Below are positions 1 to 4,840 of a DNA stretch of 8,149 nucleotides, in pieces. The DNA lies in assembly GCA_030038715.1 (NCBI GenBank), contig JASHSO010000030.1, positions 1 to 8,149 on the forward strand. The letters are read 5' to 3'. The DNA comes from Streptosporangiaceae bacterium (GTDB lineage Bacteria; Actinomycetota; Actinomycetes; Streptosporangiales; Streptosporangiaceae). The notes under the pieces were generated by a model that was not told the origin of the DNA, did no database searches, and was given only the letters and a program-made list of their open reading frames with translations. The translations under genes and the position numbers were made by a program. Numbering within the stretch: the first letter of the stretch is position 1; the number at the start of each line of letters is the position of its first letter.

Positions 1-462
1 TCCGTTCCGCCGACGTCCGGGGCGATCATCTGGCCCGCCGCCAGCCAAGCCACCAGCGACGGCTGGGCATCGTCATCAACCGGCTCTTTCCCGCGGATGT
101 GGAAGTCGCTGACCGGCGTCGCCTGCCTGACCGCCAGCCTGTGCTACGCAGGCGGCTCCGACCTAAACAACGACGGCGGCAAGGTCCTGGCCACTACGAA
201 CTTCGGCCAAACCTGGTCCGCGGTCGCTGACGGCGGGATCGCGCCGTGGTCGTTGAGCTGCCCGACAAGCTCGACCTGCACATTCGGCAGTGAGCAGTCC
301 GTTTCCACCACAACCGACGGCGGGCAGACCTGGGCCCGCACGACCATCTCGCGGTTCCCGTCCTCTGACTACCTGAACGTCGTCTCGCTCGCCTGCGCGG
401 GCCCCGGCCAGTGCATGGCCGTCGAAAACGGCAGCATGTCGGCCATCGTGACCAGCTACTGA
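1..462 (+). CDS. Secreted-type BNR/beta-propeller repeat protein, C-terminal part (5' end outside the window)
   Basis: The frame is open from the first base, so only the last 153 residues are present. Two blade signatures of the BNR/Asp-box type are visible: TTNFGQTW at window residues 65-72 and TTDGGQTW at 104-111. Each repeat also carries a C-x5-C pair: Cys42/Cys48 (CLTASLC), Cys87/Cys93 (CPTSSTC) and Cys132/Cys138 (CAGPGQC). The repeating unit is therefore 'SLxCxxxxxCxxxG ... TTDGGQTW', about 45 residues long. Such repeats are known from extracellular beta-propellers related to sialidase and photosystem-II stability-factor folds. The paired cysteines suggest blade-stabilising disulfides and export, but the signal peptide, if any, lies upstream. 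No enzyme active site can be judged from this fragment, so sialidase activity should not be assumed. The last blade stops shortly after its Cys pair, which is compatible with circular closure of the propeller by N-terminal sequence. Confidence is high for the gene and moderate for the fold. Confidence 0.85.
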   Translation, partial: SVPPTSGAIIWPAASQATSDGWASSSTGSFPRMWKSLTGVACLTASLCYAGGSDLNNDGGKVLATTNFGQTWSAVADGGIAPWSLSCPTSSTCTFGSEQSVSTTTDGGQTWARTTISRFPSSDYLNVVSLACAGPGQCMAVENGSMSAIVTSY

Positions 463-604
463 CCGCCGCCGCTTGCTCTGTTGCCTGCCACGAGACCCGT
501 GCCCGTGTGCCGCGGCTTCAGCGTGGGTCCGGTGGCGGCGCCCGCAAGTGGATGGGGCCAATCCCGGCATTCTGCTGCCGCCGGAGAGCCAAGCAGATCC
601 TGGG

Positions 605-639
605 GAAGACTTGTCGTCACATGCGACGGTCAAGTCTTC
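605..639. terminator. Strong hairpin between the convergent propeller and DUF998 genes
   Basis: GAAGACTTG (605-613) is perfectly complementary to CAAGTCTTC (631-639). Inside it, GTCG (613-616) can alternatively pair with CGAC (624-627). The hairpin follows the plus-strand stop by about 140 bases and contains the stop codon of the minus-strand DUF998 gene. It could end transcription from both sides. There is no U-tract on either strand, as is common for actinobacterial terminators. The remainder of 463-604 shows no gene or other structure I can support. Confidence 0.6.
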
Positions 640-1367
640 GGCAGGATACGGCGGGCCCGATTGGCGCGGCCTGCGCCGGCAGGGAGCGCGCGACCTGACG
701 TTTCGTCGGGGTGATCGGCTGCTGGTCGCCGAGCGGCGAGGTAACCGCCAGCTACGGCGATCCACAGGAGTTCCAGGCCGAGGAAGATGCGCTCGTAGAG
801 TCCGCCCGGCGCGTGCTTGTGCCCGGACGCGGTCGCGAGCAACAGGAGCGCCGCGGCTCCCGCTATGGAGATCGCGAGCAGCACGCTCGCGACCGACCGC
901 CATGAGGAGTCGGACCTGAGGTTGGCGGACACCAGGATGGCGCCGGCCGCTATGCAGACGAACGCAACGAAAGCCAGCGCCAGATGCACGATCCCGCTGC
1001 CATGAACCGGCTGCCCTTCCAGGTCGTCGGCGAAGAAGGCTAGCAAGCCCGAGCATGCGGCCCAGATCGCCATCAGGGTCAGCCCCGTCCGGCCGCGGCC
1101 ATCCAGGCGAGCCTCCTTGGGCAAGGCGACGACGACCGCGGTTGACAGGGCGCAGCGAAGCAGGAAGTTCAGGTCCATGACCCAGTACCACGACCCGCGG
1201 CCGTAGTCGCTCTCAGCGTTGTACAGCAGGCTGTAACCGGGCCGGAGGAACTTCAGCAGCACGTCGATGGCCACATAGAGGACTACTCCTGCGACTGCGA
1301 GCCAGCCCAGTGTGTCGGCATGGCTGTGCGCCCAGGCCCGCGCAGGTGAGGTGACGGTCCCTCTCAC
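630..1367 (-). CDS. DUF998-like six-helix membrane protein
   Basis: An integral membrane protein of unknown function, about 245 residues from the GTG at 1367. Hydrophobic segments, numbered from the longer TTG form, lie near residues 37-57, 82-100, 111-131, 142-164, 176-195 and 210-228, giving six helices and a short hydrophilic C-terminus. The features recalling the DUF998 family are an Asp pair at the end of helix 3 (AFFADD), a Gly-x2-His at the start of helix 4 (SGIVHLALAF) and the polar loop YNAESDYGRG after helix 1. Family members have no established biochemical role. The longest frame begins at a TTG (1416-1418), but that codon has no ribosome-binding site and lies inside a palindrome upstream of a good -10 hexamer (TATACT, complement of 1408-1413). 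I therefore prefer the GTG at 1365-1367, which would give a leader of about 34 bases, although its ribosome-binding site is weak. The stop codon lies in the hairpin at 605-639. The family call is moderately sure; the start is uncertain. Confidence 0.72.
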   Translation of the reverse strand: MRGTVTSPARAWAHSHADTLGWLAVAGVVLYVAIDVLLKFLRPGYSLLYNAESDYGRGSWYWVMDLNFLLRCALSTAVVVALPKEARLDGRGRTGLTLMAIWAACSGLLAFFADDLEGQPVHGSGIVHLALAFVAFVCIAAGAILVSANLRSDSSWRSVASVLLAISIAGAAALLLLATASGHKHAPGGLYERIFLGLELLWIAVAGGYLAARRPAADHPDETSGRALPAGAGRANRARRILPKT

Positions 1368-1407
1368 GGCGCGTGCCGTCTCAGGGGCCGAGGTTTGCCG
1401 GAGAGCG

Positions 1408-1442
1408 AGTATAGGCAACTAGGTTGCATATTTTCAGTATGC
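1408..1442 (-). promoter_or_regulatory. Promoter with two overlapping palindromes upstream of the DUF998-like gene
   Basis: This is an AT-rich island in GC-rich DNA. On the minus strand TATACT (complement of 1408-1413) resembles a -10 box; the -35 region is weak (CTGAAA or TGAAAA near 1431-1437). Two inverted repeats overlap here: GCAAC-TAG-GTTGC (1415-1427), extendable with one mismatch to ATAG...ATAT, and GCATA-N7-TATGC (1426-1442). The first sits in the -10/-35 spacer, where a dimeric repressor would block RNA polymerase. TTGC/GCAA half-sites resemble those of some MarR-family operators, but the regulator is not in the window and this assignment is inference. Confidence 0.5.
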
Positions 1443-1468
1443 TGGGGCAGTGCCAGGGCCGTCAACCG

Positions 1469-1514
1469 CCGGCGGCAAGCCGCCCGCGAACACCCGGCGG
1501 CAAGCCGCCCGCGA
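1469..1514. repeat. Tandem pair of 21-base repeats, each a GC hairpin
   Basis: A 21-base unit occurs at 1469-1489 and again, identical, at 1494-1514, a period of 25 bases. Each unit contains GGCGG-CAAG-CCGCC, a 5-bp stem with a tetraloop. It lies in the gap between the DUF998 promoter and the next plus-strand gene. The role is unknown: it may be a transcription-limiting structure or a short local duplication. The surrounding bases 1443-1613 show no gene I can support. Confidence 0.55.
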
Positions 1515-1613
1515 GGTTGCCGACGACCCACAGCGACGTGGCTACGCGCCGACCGGCCGGGTAAGCCGTTGTCACCGCGAGTGGCGCACGCCTGGTGCCG
1601 CATGCGCTGCCGC

Positions 1614-1643
1614 TTTACGTGTGGGCCAACTCATCCTTATATT
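1614..1643 (+). promoter_or_regulatory. Candidate sigma-70-type promoter for the 125-residue membrane protein
   Basis: TTTACG (1614-1619) and TATATT (1638-1643) are separated by 18 bases and match four and five positions respectively of the TTGACA/TATAAT consensus. Transcription would start near 1650, giving a leader of about 60 bases to the ATG at 1712. The AT-rich -10 stands out from the GC-rich background. No experiment supports it. Confidence 0.45.
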
Positions 1644-1711
1644 CCAGGGCATGCCGCCAAATGGCGGTGCGCTGCAGGCCGACAGGCCAGCGCTCGGGGA
1701 GGGACATCAGA

Positions 1712-2089
1712 ATGAGCGATCATGCCGAAACCGCTCCGGAGCCTGTGCAAGGCTCCAGGACTCCGTTGGCAGACGAGGTGGCCGCGAGCCATGATGCACC
1801 GGCCGCCGCGGTCGGACCGCGCGACTTGACCGCTGAGCAACTGGCCTACCGGGCCGGACAGCGGGATATGTACCGCAGGCTGACCACACCCCGGATGACA
1901 TTCTGGCGTGCCGTCTGCGGGGTCCTGTGGGGGGTAATCTCGGTCGCTTTTGGCATCGGAGCCGTCTACAACATGGTGGAAGGCAATATCGGCGAGATCT
2001 TCTTCGGCATCGTCCTTGCCGCGCTGACCGGGTGGTACGACTACCGCATCTGGACGCTGAAAGCGCGGCGGCTCTGGTTCATCATCTGA
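1712..2089 (+). CDS. Small two-helix membrane protein of unknown function
   Basis: A 125-residue protein I do not recognise. The ATG at 1712 is chosen over earlier in-frame starts because it follows a strong ribosome-binding site (GGGGAGGG, 1697-1704) at good spacing. Residues 1-60 are hydrophilic, acidic then basic, with a segment DLTAEQLAYRAGQRDMYRRL that could be an amphipathic helix. Two hydrophobic helices follow at about 66-87 and 92-108, joined by a short loop (VEGNIG). The protein ends with a charged and aromatic tail (YDYRIWTLKARRLWFII). The positive-inside rule would place both termini in the cytoplasm. There are no catalytic or cofactor motifs. It is preceded by its own promoter candidate and followed after about 80 bases by another small membrane-protein gene on the same strand; whether they are co-transcribed is unknown. 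Confidence 0.75.
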   Translation: MSDHAETAPEPVQGSRTPLADEVAASHDAPAAAVGPRDLTAEQLAYRAGQRDMYRRLTTPRMTFWRAVCGVLWGVISVAFGIGAVYNMVEGNIGEIFFGIVLAALTGWYDYRIWTLKARRLWFII

Positions 2090-2170
2090 CCACTCGCTAG
2101 GCACGCCGGGGCCCTGGAGTTCCGCCGTCGTCGCCAGTTTCTACAATGTTCGGTTATGTAAACTCCAGCC

Positions 2171-2311
2171 ATGACCCGCTCCATGCACCTGGGCCAGATG
2201 CAGGCAGCCACGCAGGAGTGGGGCCCGCCGGTCACAGCGGCCAGGCTGGAGCCTTTCGCCCAGCGCGGACTGTCTCTCCCCCACCTCGCGGCAGCCCGGA
2301 CAGCAGCTTGA
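2171..2311 (+). CDS. Possible 46-residue leader ORF overlapping the next gene
   Basis: A short frame from ATG 2171 to TGA 2309-2311, starting MTRSMHLGQMQAATQEWG. Its stop overlaps a TTG codon (2308-2310) that is the likely start of the following membrane-protein gene, forming a TTGA junction typical of translational coupling. By my count, 37 of its 46 sense codons end in G or C. The competing frame from ATG 2146, which would extend the downstream gene, is clearly poorer by the same measure (roughly 60 percent). There is no ribosome-binding site; a leaderless or near-leaderless start is possible from the AT-rich stretch at 2142-2160 (TACAAT, TATGTA). The peptide has no recognisable domain. It may be a real small protein, a regulatory upstream ORF, or chance. 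Confidence 0.33.
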   Translation: MTRSMHLGQMQAATQEWGPPVTAARLEPFAQRGLSLPHLAAARTAA

Positions 2312-2733
2312 ACGGCGCAACGAGGATCGTCTTGGCTTTGACATTCGCGTGGCTGGGCATGGTGCTGGCCATCTCGTTTGTCGAAGCTCCGCTGAAGTTC
2401 CGTGCCCCGGGCGTGACGTTGCGCATCGGCCTTGGCATCGGGCGGCTGGTCTTCCGCGCCCTGAACGCCATTGAGCTCGTGCTCGCCGCGGCCTTGCTGG
2501 CCGCTCTGGCCACAGGCGGCCCGGCAGCGCGGGTTATCGTACCGCTGGCCACAGCCGTGGCCGTGCTGATAGCTCAGCTGCTTCTCGTCCGGCCCAGGCT
2601 GACCGTCCGCTCTGATGCCGTGCTGGCCGGTCAGGATCCGCCACGCTCGCATGCCCACCACGCCTATGTCATCCTCGAGACGATCAAGGTGGCCGCCCTG
2701 CTCGTCGGTGGGATCCTCCTGCTAGCCAGCTGA
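2308..2733 (+). CDS. Four-helix membrane protein of unknown function
   Basis: About 141 residues if started at the TTG at 2308. The frame is open back to an ATG at 2146 (195 residues), but those extra 54 residues are Pro/Gly/Ser-rich, have poor third-position GC, and precede what looks like the true N-terminal helix. Hydrophobic segments lie at about 5-25, 47-70, 76-94 and 120-139. Conserved-looking polar motifs are FVEAPLKFRAPGVTL after helix 1, GIGRLVFRALN entering helix 2, and SHAHHAYVILETIKV leading into helix 4. Glu, Lys, Arg and His residues beside membrane segments hint at a functional site, but I do not know the function. The layout vaguely recalls the DUF4149/TMEM205 group of small four-helix proteins; this is only an impression. 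The gene converges on the phospholipase-D-like gene with 16 bases between stops. The start codon is uncertain, while frame and stop are secure. Confidence 0.7.
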   Translation: MNGATRIVLALTFAWLGMVLAISFVEAPLKFRAPGVTLRIGLGIGRLVFRALNAIELVLAAALLAALATGGPAARVIVPLATAVAVLIAQLLLVRPRLTVRSDAVLAGQDPPRSHAHHAYVILETIKVAALLVGGILLLAS

Positions 2734-2760
2734 CTCCGGCGTTCCCGTCTCAGTCGCTGG
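2726..2760. terminator. Hairpin spanning both stop codons of a convergent gene pair
   Basis: CCAGC-T-GACT (2726-2735) pairs with AGTC-GCTGG (2752-2760): nine base pairs with one bulged T and a 16-base loop. The stops of the plus-strand membrane-protein gene (2731-2733) and of the minus-strand phospholipase-D-like gene (2750-2752) both fall within it. It could act as a shared bidirectional terminator. There is no U-tract. Confidence 0.4.
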
Positions 2761-4066
2761 TGACGCAGGTAGCGCCGCCGACCGTCACGGTGATCTTGGC
2801 ACCGGGTGGCGGGCCGTTGAGGTAGATCAGCGCATACCCCGAGCCGTTGGTCTCATACGAGTGCGAGTACCCGTCGGCCCTGGCGGTCGCGGTGGTGTAG
2901 GGCTGGTTGGAGTGCACGTAGACGTTGTTTTCGTCCCTGGCGGCGCTGTACACGCTTGCCGTGGCGGTGCACCAGGCACCGGATGCCTTCTTCTTGGGCT
3001 GGCGGTAGGGGCTGCCCCCGGCGAAGTCGCGGGCGAGCACCCCGCTGACCGCTGCCACGACCGCACGGTCTGCCGTGAGGATGCCCAGCTCCCTGTTGTA
3101 GTCCAGGCTGGCGACGGAGAAGTTCTGCGAACCGATCAGAGCCCGCTGCCCGGCCCGGCCGGCATCGGCCACGATGACCTTGGCGTGAATGTACAGTGCG
3201 CTGGCGTCGTCGGCGTACAGCCGGACGTGCACTCCGGCCCGGGCTAGCTCGGTGAACGACTGGTCCCATTCGGGATCCGCGGTCATAGTGATCTTGACGT
3301 CCACGCCGCGCCGTGCTGCCGCCGCCAGGGCAGCGGTGACAGCAGGGTCATCCATCTCCTCGTCTTCCACTGCCAGGGTGTGCGATGCCCCGTTGATGAC
3401 CGACAGCACGACGCGCTGCGCGTTCGTCGGAGACCACACCAGATCGCTGCCGTCCGGCGGGGTGATGGCGCGGCCGGCGAAGTCGGCGTCGAAGGTCGCC
3501 ACGATCGCGGCAACGTCAGCCCGGTTCGTGTCGATCACCGCGAAGTCCCGGGTGTCCGCGTAATCGGCAGCGACGAGGTTGAGTGTCATGATCACCGAGG
3601 TAGACCCATCCACGGTGAGAGTCTTCTGGTGCACTGTCGTGCCCGCCGGGCCCCACCGGACGTGCACGCCGCGCGCGGTCAGGTAGCGATAGGCCCCCGT
3701 GTTGGCTGACCTCTCCAGGTGCTGGTCGAGAATGACCCGGACGTCCACTCCGCGCGCCGCATCCGCCGCCAGGTCCGCTTCCGCGACAGGGTCGGCCAGC
3801 TCGTACATCGTCAGGTCAACAGCGGAACGAGCGCCGGTAATCAGCCGGTAGACCGGGCTCATCCCGTCCGCCGGCTCGGTCAGCAGCCGAAGAGAGCCGG
3901 ACTGGGGCGCGGCAGCCGACAGGCTCTCCACTCCGTGGCCGGCCACCACCAGCAAGTTCGGCGTAGCCGGGGGCTGCGCTCCCGGCCGTGCCGTGCTGAC
4001 GGACCCCCCAGCGCCGGTCCACGCCAGCGCCGCGGTCAGCGTTACCAGAATCGTGCGATACAACAC
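2750..4066 (-). CDS. Secreted phospholipase-D-superfamily protein with C-terminal Cys-bounded domain
   Basis: A 438-residue protein from the GTG at 4064-4066, chosen because a GGAG element lies seven bases upstream and a signal peptide begins at once (MLYRTILVTLTAALAWTGAGG); the longer TTG-type frame to 4159 would bury that signal. Two catalytic HKD motifs are present. Motif 1 is HQKTLTVD (His146, Lys148, Asp153). Motif 2 is HAKVIVAD (His294, Lys296, Asp301), followed by GSQNFS and the NRELGI segment. Motif 2 is fully canonical; the downstream part of motif 1 is diverged (TLNL...TRDF instead of GSxN...NxE). Both halves appear competent to form the two-His active site, so a phosphodiesterase or phosphatidyltransfer activity outside the membrane is likely; the substrate (phospholipid, nucleic acid or other) cannot be told. 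After a basic linker (QPKKK), the last 75 residues form a small Tyr/Asn/Gly-rich domain bounded by Cys366 and Cys434, probably disulfide-linked and possibly a binding module. A weak -10 candidate (TAGATT) is the complement of 4105-4110. Confidence 0.9.
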   Translation of the reverse strand: MLYRTILVTLTAALAWTGAGGSVSTARPGAQPPATPNLLVVAGHGVESLSAAAPQSGSLRLLTEPADGMSPVYRLITGARSAVDLTMYELADPVAEADLAADAARGVDVRVILDQHLERSANTGAYRYLTARGVHVRWGPAGTTVHQKTLTVDGSTSVIMTLNLVAADYADTRDFAVIDTNRADVAAIVATFDADFAGRAITPPDGSDLVWSPTNAQRVVLSVINGASHTLAVEDEEMDDPAVTAALAAAARRGVDVKITMTADPEWDQSFTELARAGVHVRLYADDASALYIHAKVIVADAGRAGQRALIGSQNFSVASLDYNRELGILTADRAVVAAVSGVLARDFAGGSPYRQPKKKASGAWCTATASVYSAARDENNVYVHSNQPYTTATARADGYSHSYETNGSGYALIYLNGPPPGAKITVTVGGATCVTSD

Positions 4067-4180
4067 GCTGTGCTCCGCCCCTCGGCAAACAGGTTGCGCC
4101 GGCCAATCTAGACCGACGCCCTGGCACGCACCAGGCTGGTACCCGTTCGGGCCGCGCAAGCGACGTTGTGGCTAACCGGG

Positions 4181-4186
4181 TACAGT
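4181..4186 (+). promoter_or_regulatory. -10 box placed for a leaderless transcript of the ASCH gene
   Basis: TACAGT ends six bases before the GTG at 4193, so transcription would begin at or next to the start codon. There is no Shine-Dalgarno sequence between them, and no convincing -35. A TANNNT element about seven bases before the first codon is the known hallmark of leaderless genes in actinobacteria. Confidence 0.5.
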
Positions 4187-4192
4187 CCCGAC

Positions 4193-4837
4193 GTGCAGTT
4201 CGAGCAGCGCCTGCGCAACGGCATCCACGACGGCAGCATTACGCTGGCATTCCGTCGCTGGCGGCGCGCCCAGGTCGTAGCCGGCCGGGACTACCGCACC
4301 GGCGTCGGCATGGTCCGGGCGGAGACCGTCGACATCGTGACGCCCGATGACATCACGCCCGACGACGCCCGTGCTGCTGGCCACCCTGACGTCGCATCTC
4401 TGCTCAGCTACCTGCGCGGCGACCCGGAGCTGCCGCTGTACCGGATCCGGTTCCGCCCGCTGGACGGTCCCGATCCTCGCGACAAACTCGCCGGCACGTC
4501 CGCGCTCACCAGTTCCGAAGCCGAGGAGGTCGCCGCCCGGCTGGCCAGAATGGACGCCGCGAGCGACCGAGGTCCATGGACCATGGCCGTGCTCACGCAG
4601 ATCGCCGACCGGCCGGGCGTCGTGTCGACCCGGCTTGCTGACGCTATTGGCTGGGAACGCGCTGACTTCAAGGCCCATGTGCGCCGCCTGAAAGCCCTGG
4701 GCCTGACCATCAGCCTGGACGTGGGCTACCGGATCTCGCCACGAGGAGCGGCGTTCCTGGCCAGTCCCGCGGCAACGGGACTGGCCGACGCGTCACCGGG
4801 CGCTGGCGCAGCCGCACGGCCTCAACCGGAGACCTGA
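4193..4837 (+). CDS. ASCH-domain protein with C-terminal winged-helix-like region
   Basis: A 214-residue soluble protein. Residues 1-90 read as an ASCH (PUA-like) domain: FEQRLRNGIHDGSITLAFRR is the characteristic opening, followed by a basic strand, TGVGMVRAETVDIV, and the closing YRIRFRPL. ASCH domains adopt an RNA-binding-like PUA fold, and some act on modified nucleosides or bind RNA. Residues about 126-190 look like a winged helix: an LADAIGWERADFKAHVRRLKALGL recognition-type region (written here as landmarks Leu148 to Leu171) and a wing ending in YRISPRGAAFL. The tail is Ala/Pro-rich and probably disordered. The combination suggests a nucleic-acid-binding regulator, but the target is unknown. 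The longer frame starting with TTG at 4166 is rejected because the -10 box at 4181-4186 lies inside it. The gene is divergent from the phospholipase-D-like gene and overlaps the permease gene tail to tail by 16 bases. Confidence 0.8.
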   Translation: MQFEQRLRNGIHDGSITLAFRRWRRAQVVAGRDYRTGVGMVRAETVDIVTPDDITPDDARAAGHPDVASLLSYLRGDPELPLYRIRFRPLDGPDPRDKLAGTSALTSSEAEEVAARLARMDAASDRGPWTMAVLTQIADRPGVVSTRLADAIGWERADFKAHVRRLKALGLTISLDVGYRISPRGAAFLASPAATGLADASPGAGAAARPQPET

Positions 4838-4840
4838 GCC
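4818..4840. terminator. Weak hairpin across the overlapping stops of the ASCH and permease genes
   Basis: GG-C-CTCA (4818-4824) pairs with TGAGCC (4835-4840): six base pairs, one bulge and a 10-base loop. It contains both stop codons (4835-4837 on plus, 4822-4824 on minus). Opposed TGA stops automatically give TCA...TGA complementarity, so part of this is expected by chance. A terminator role is only possible. Confidence 0.25.

Noticed and set aside
163..1191. A 342-codon open frame on the minus strand across the propeller end and the DUF998 gene
   Set aside because: It overlaps two convincing genes in another frame or strand, is Arg/Gly/Ala-rich with no domain, and is the usual open shadow frame of GC-rich DNA.
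1395..1794. Plus-strand frames in the intergenic stretch (1395-1715 and 1450-1794)
   Set aside because: There is no ribosome-binding site, the composition is low in complexity and Arg-rich, and they run into the well-supported gene starting at 1712 in another frame.
2853..3269. Open frames on either strand inside the phospholipase-D-like gene
   Set aside because: They are shadow frames of a gene with two intact HKD motifs and a signal peptide.
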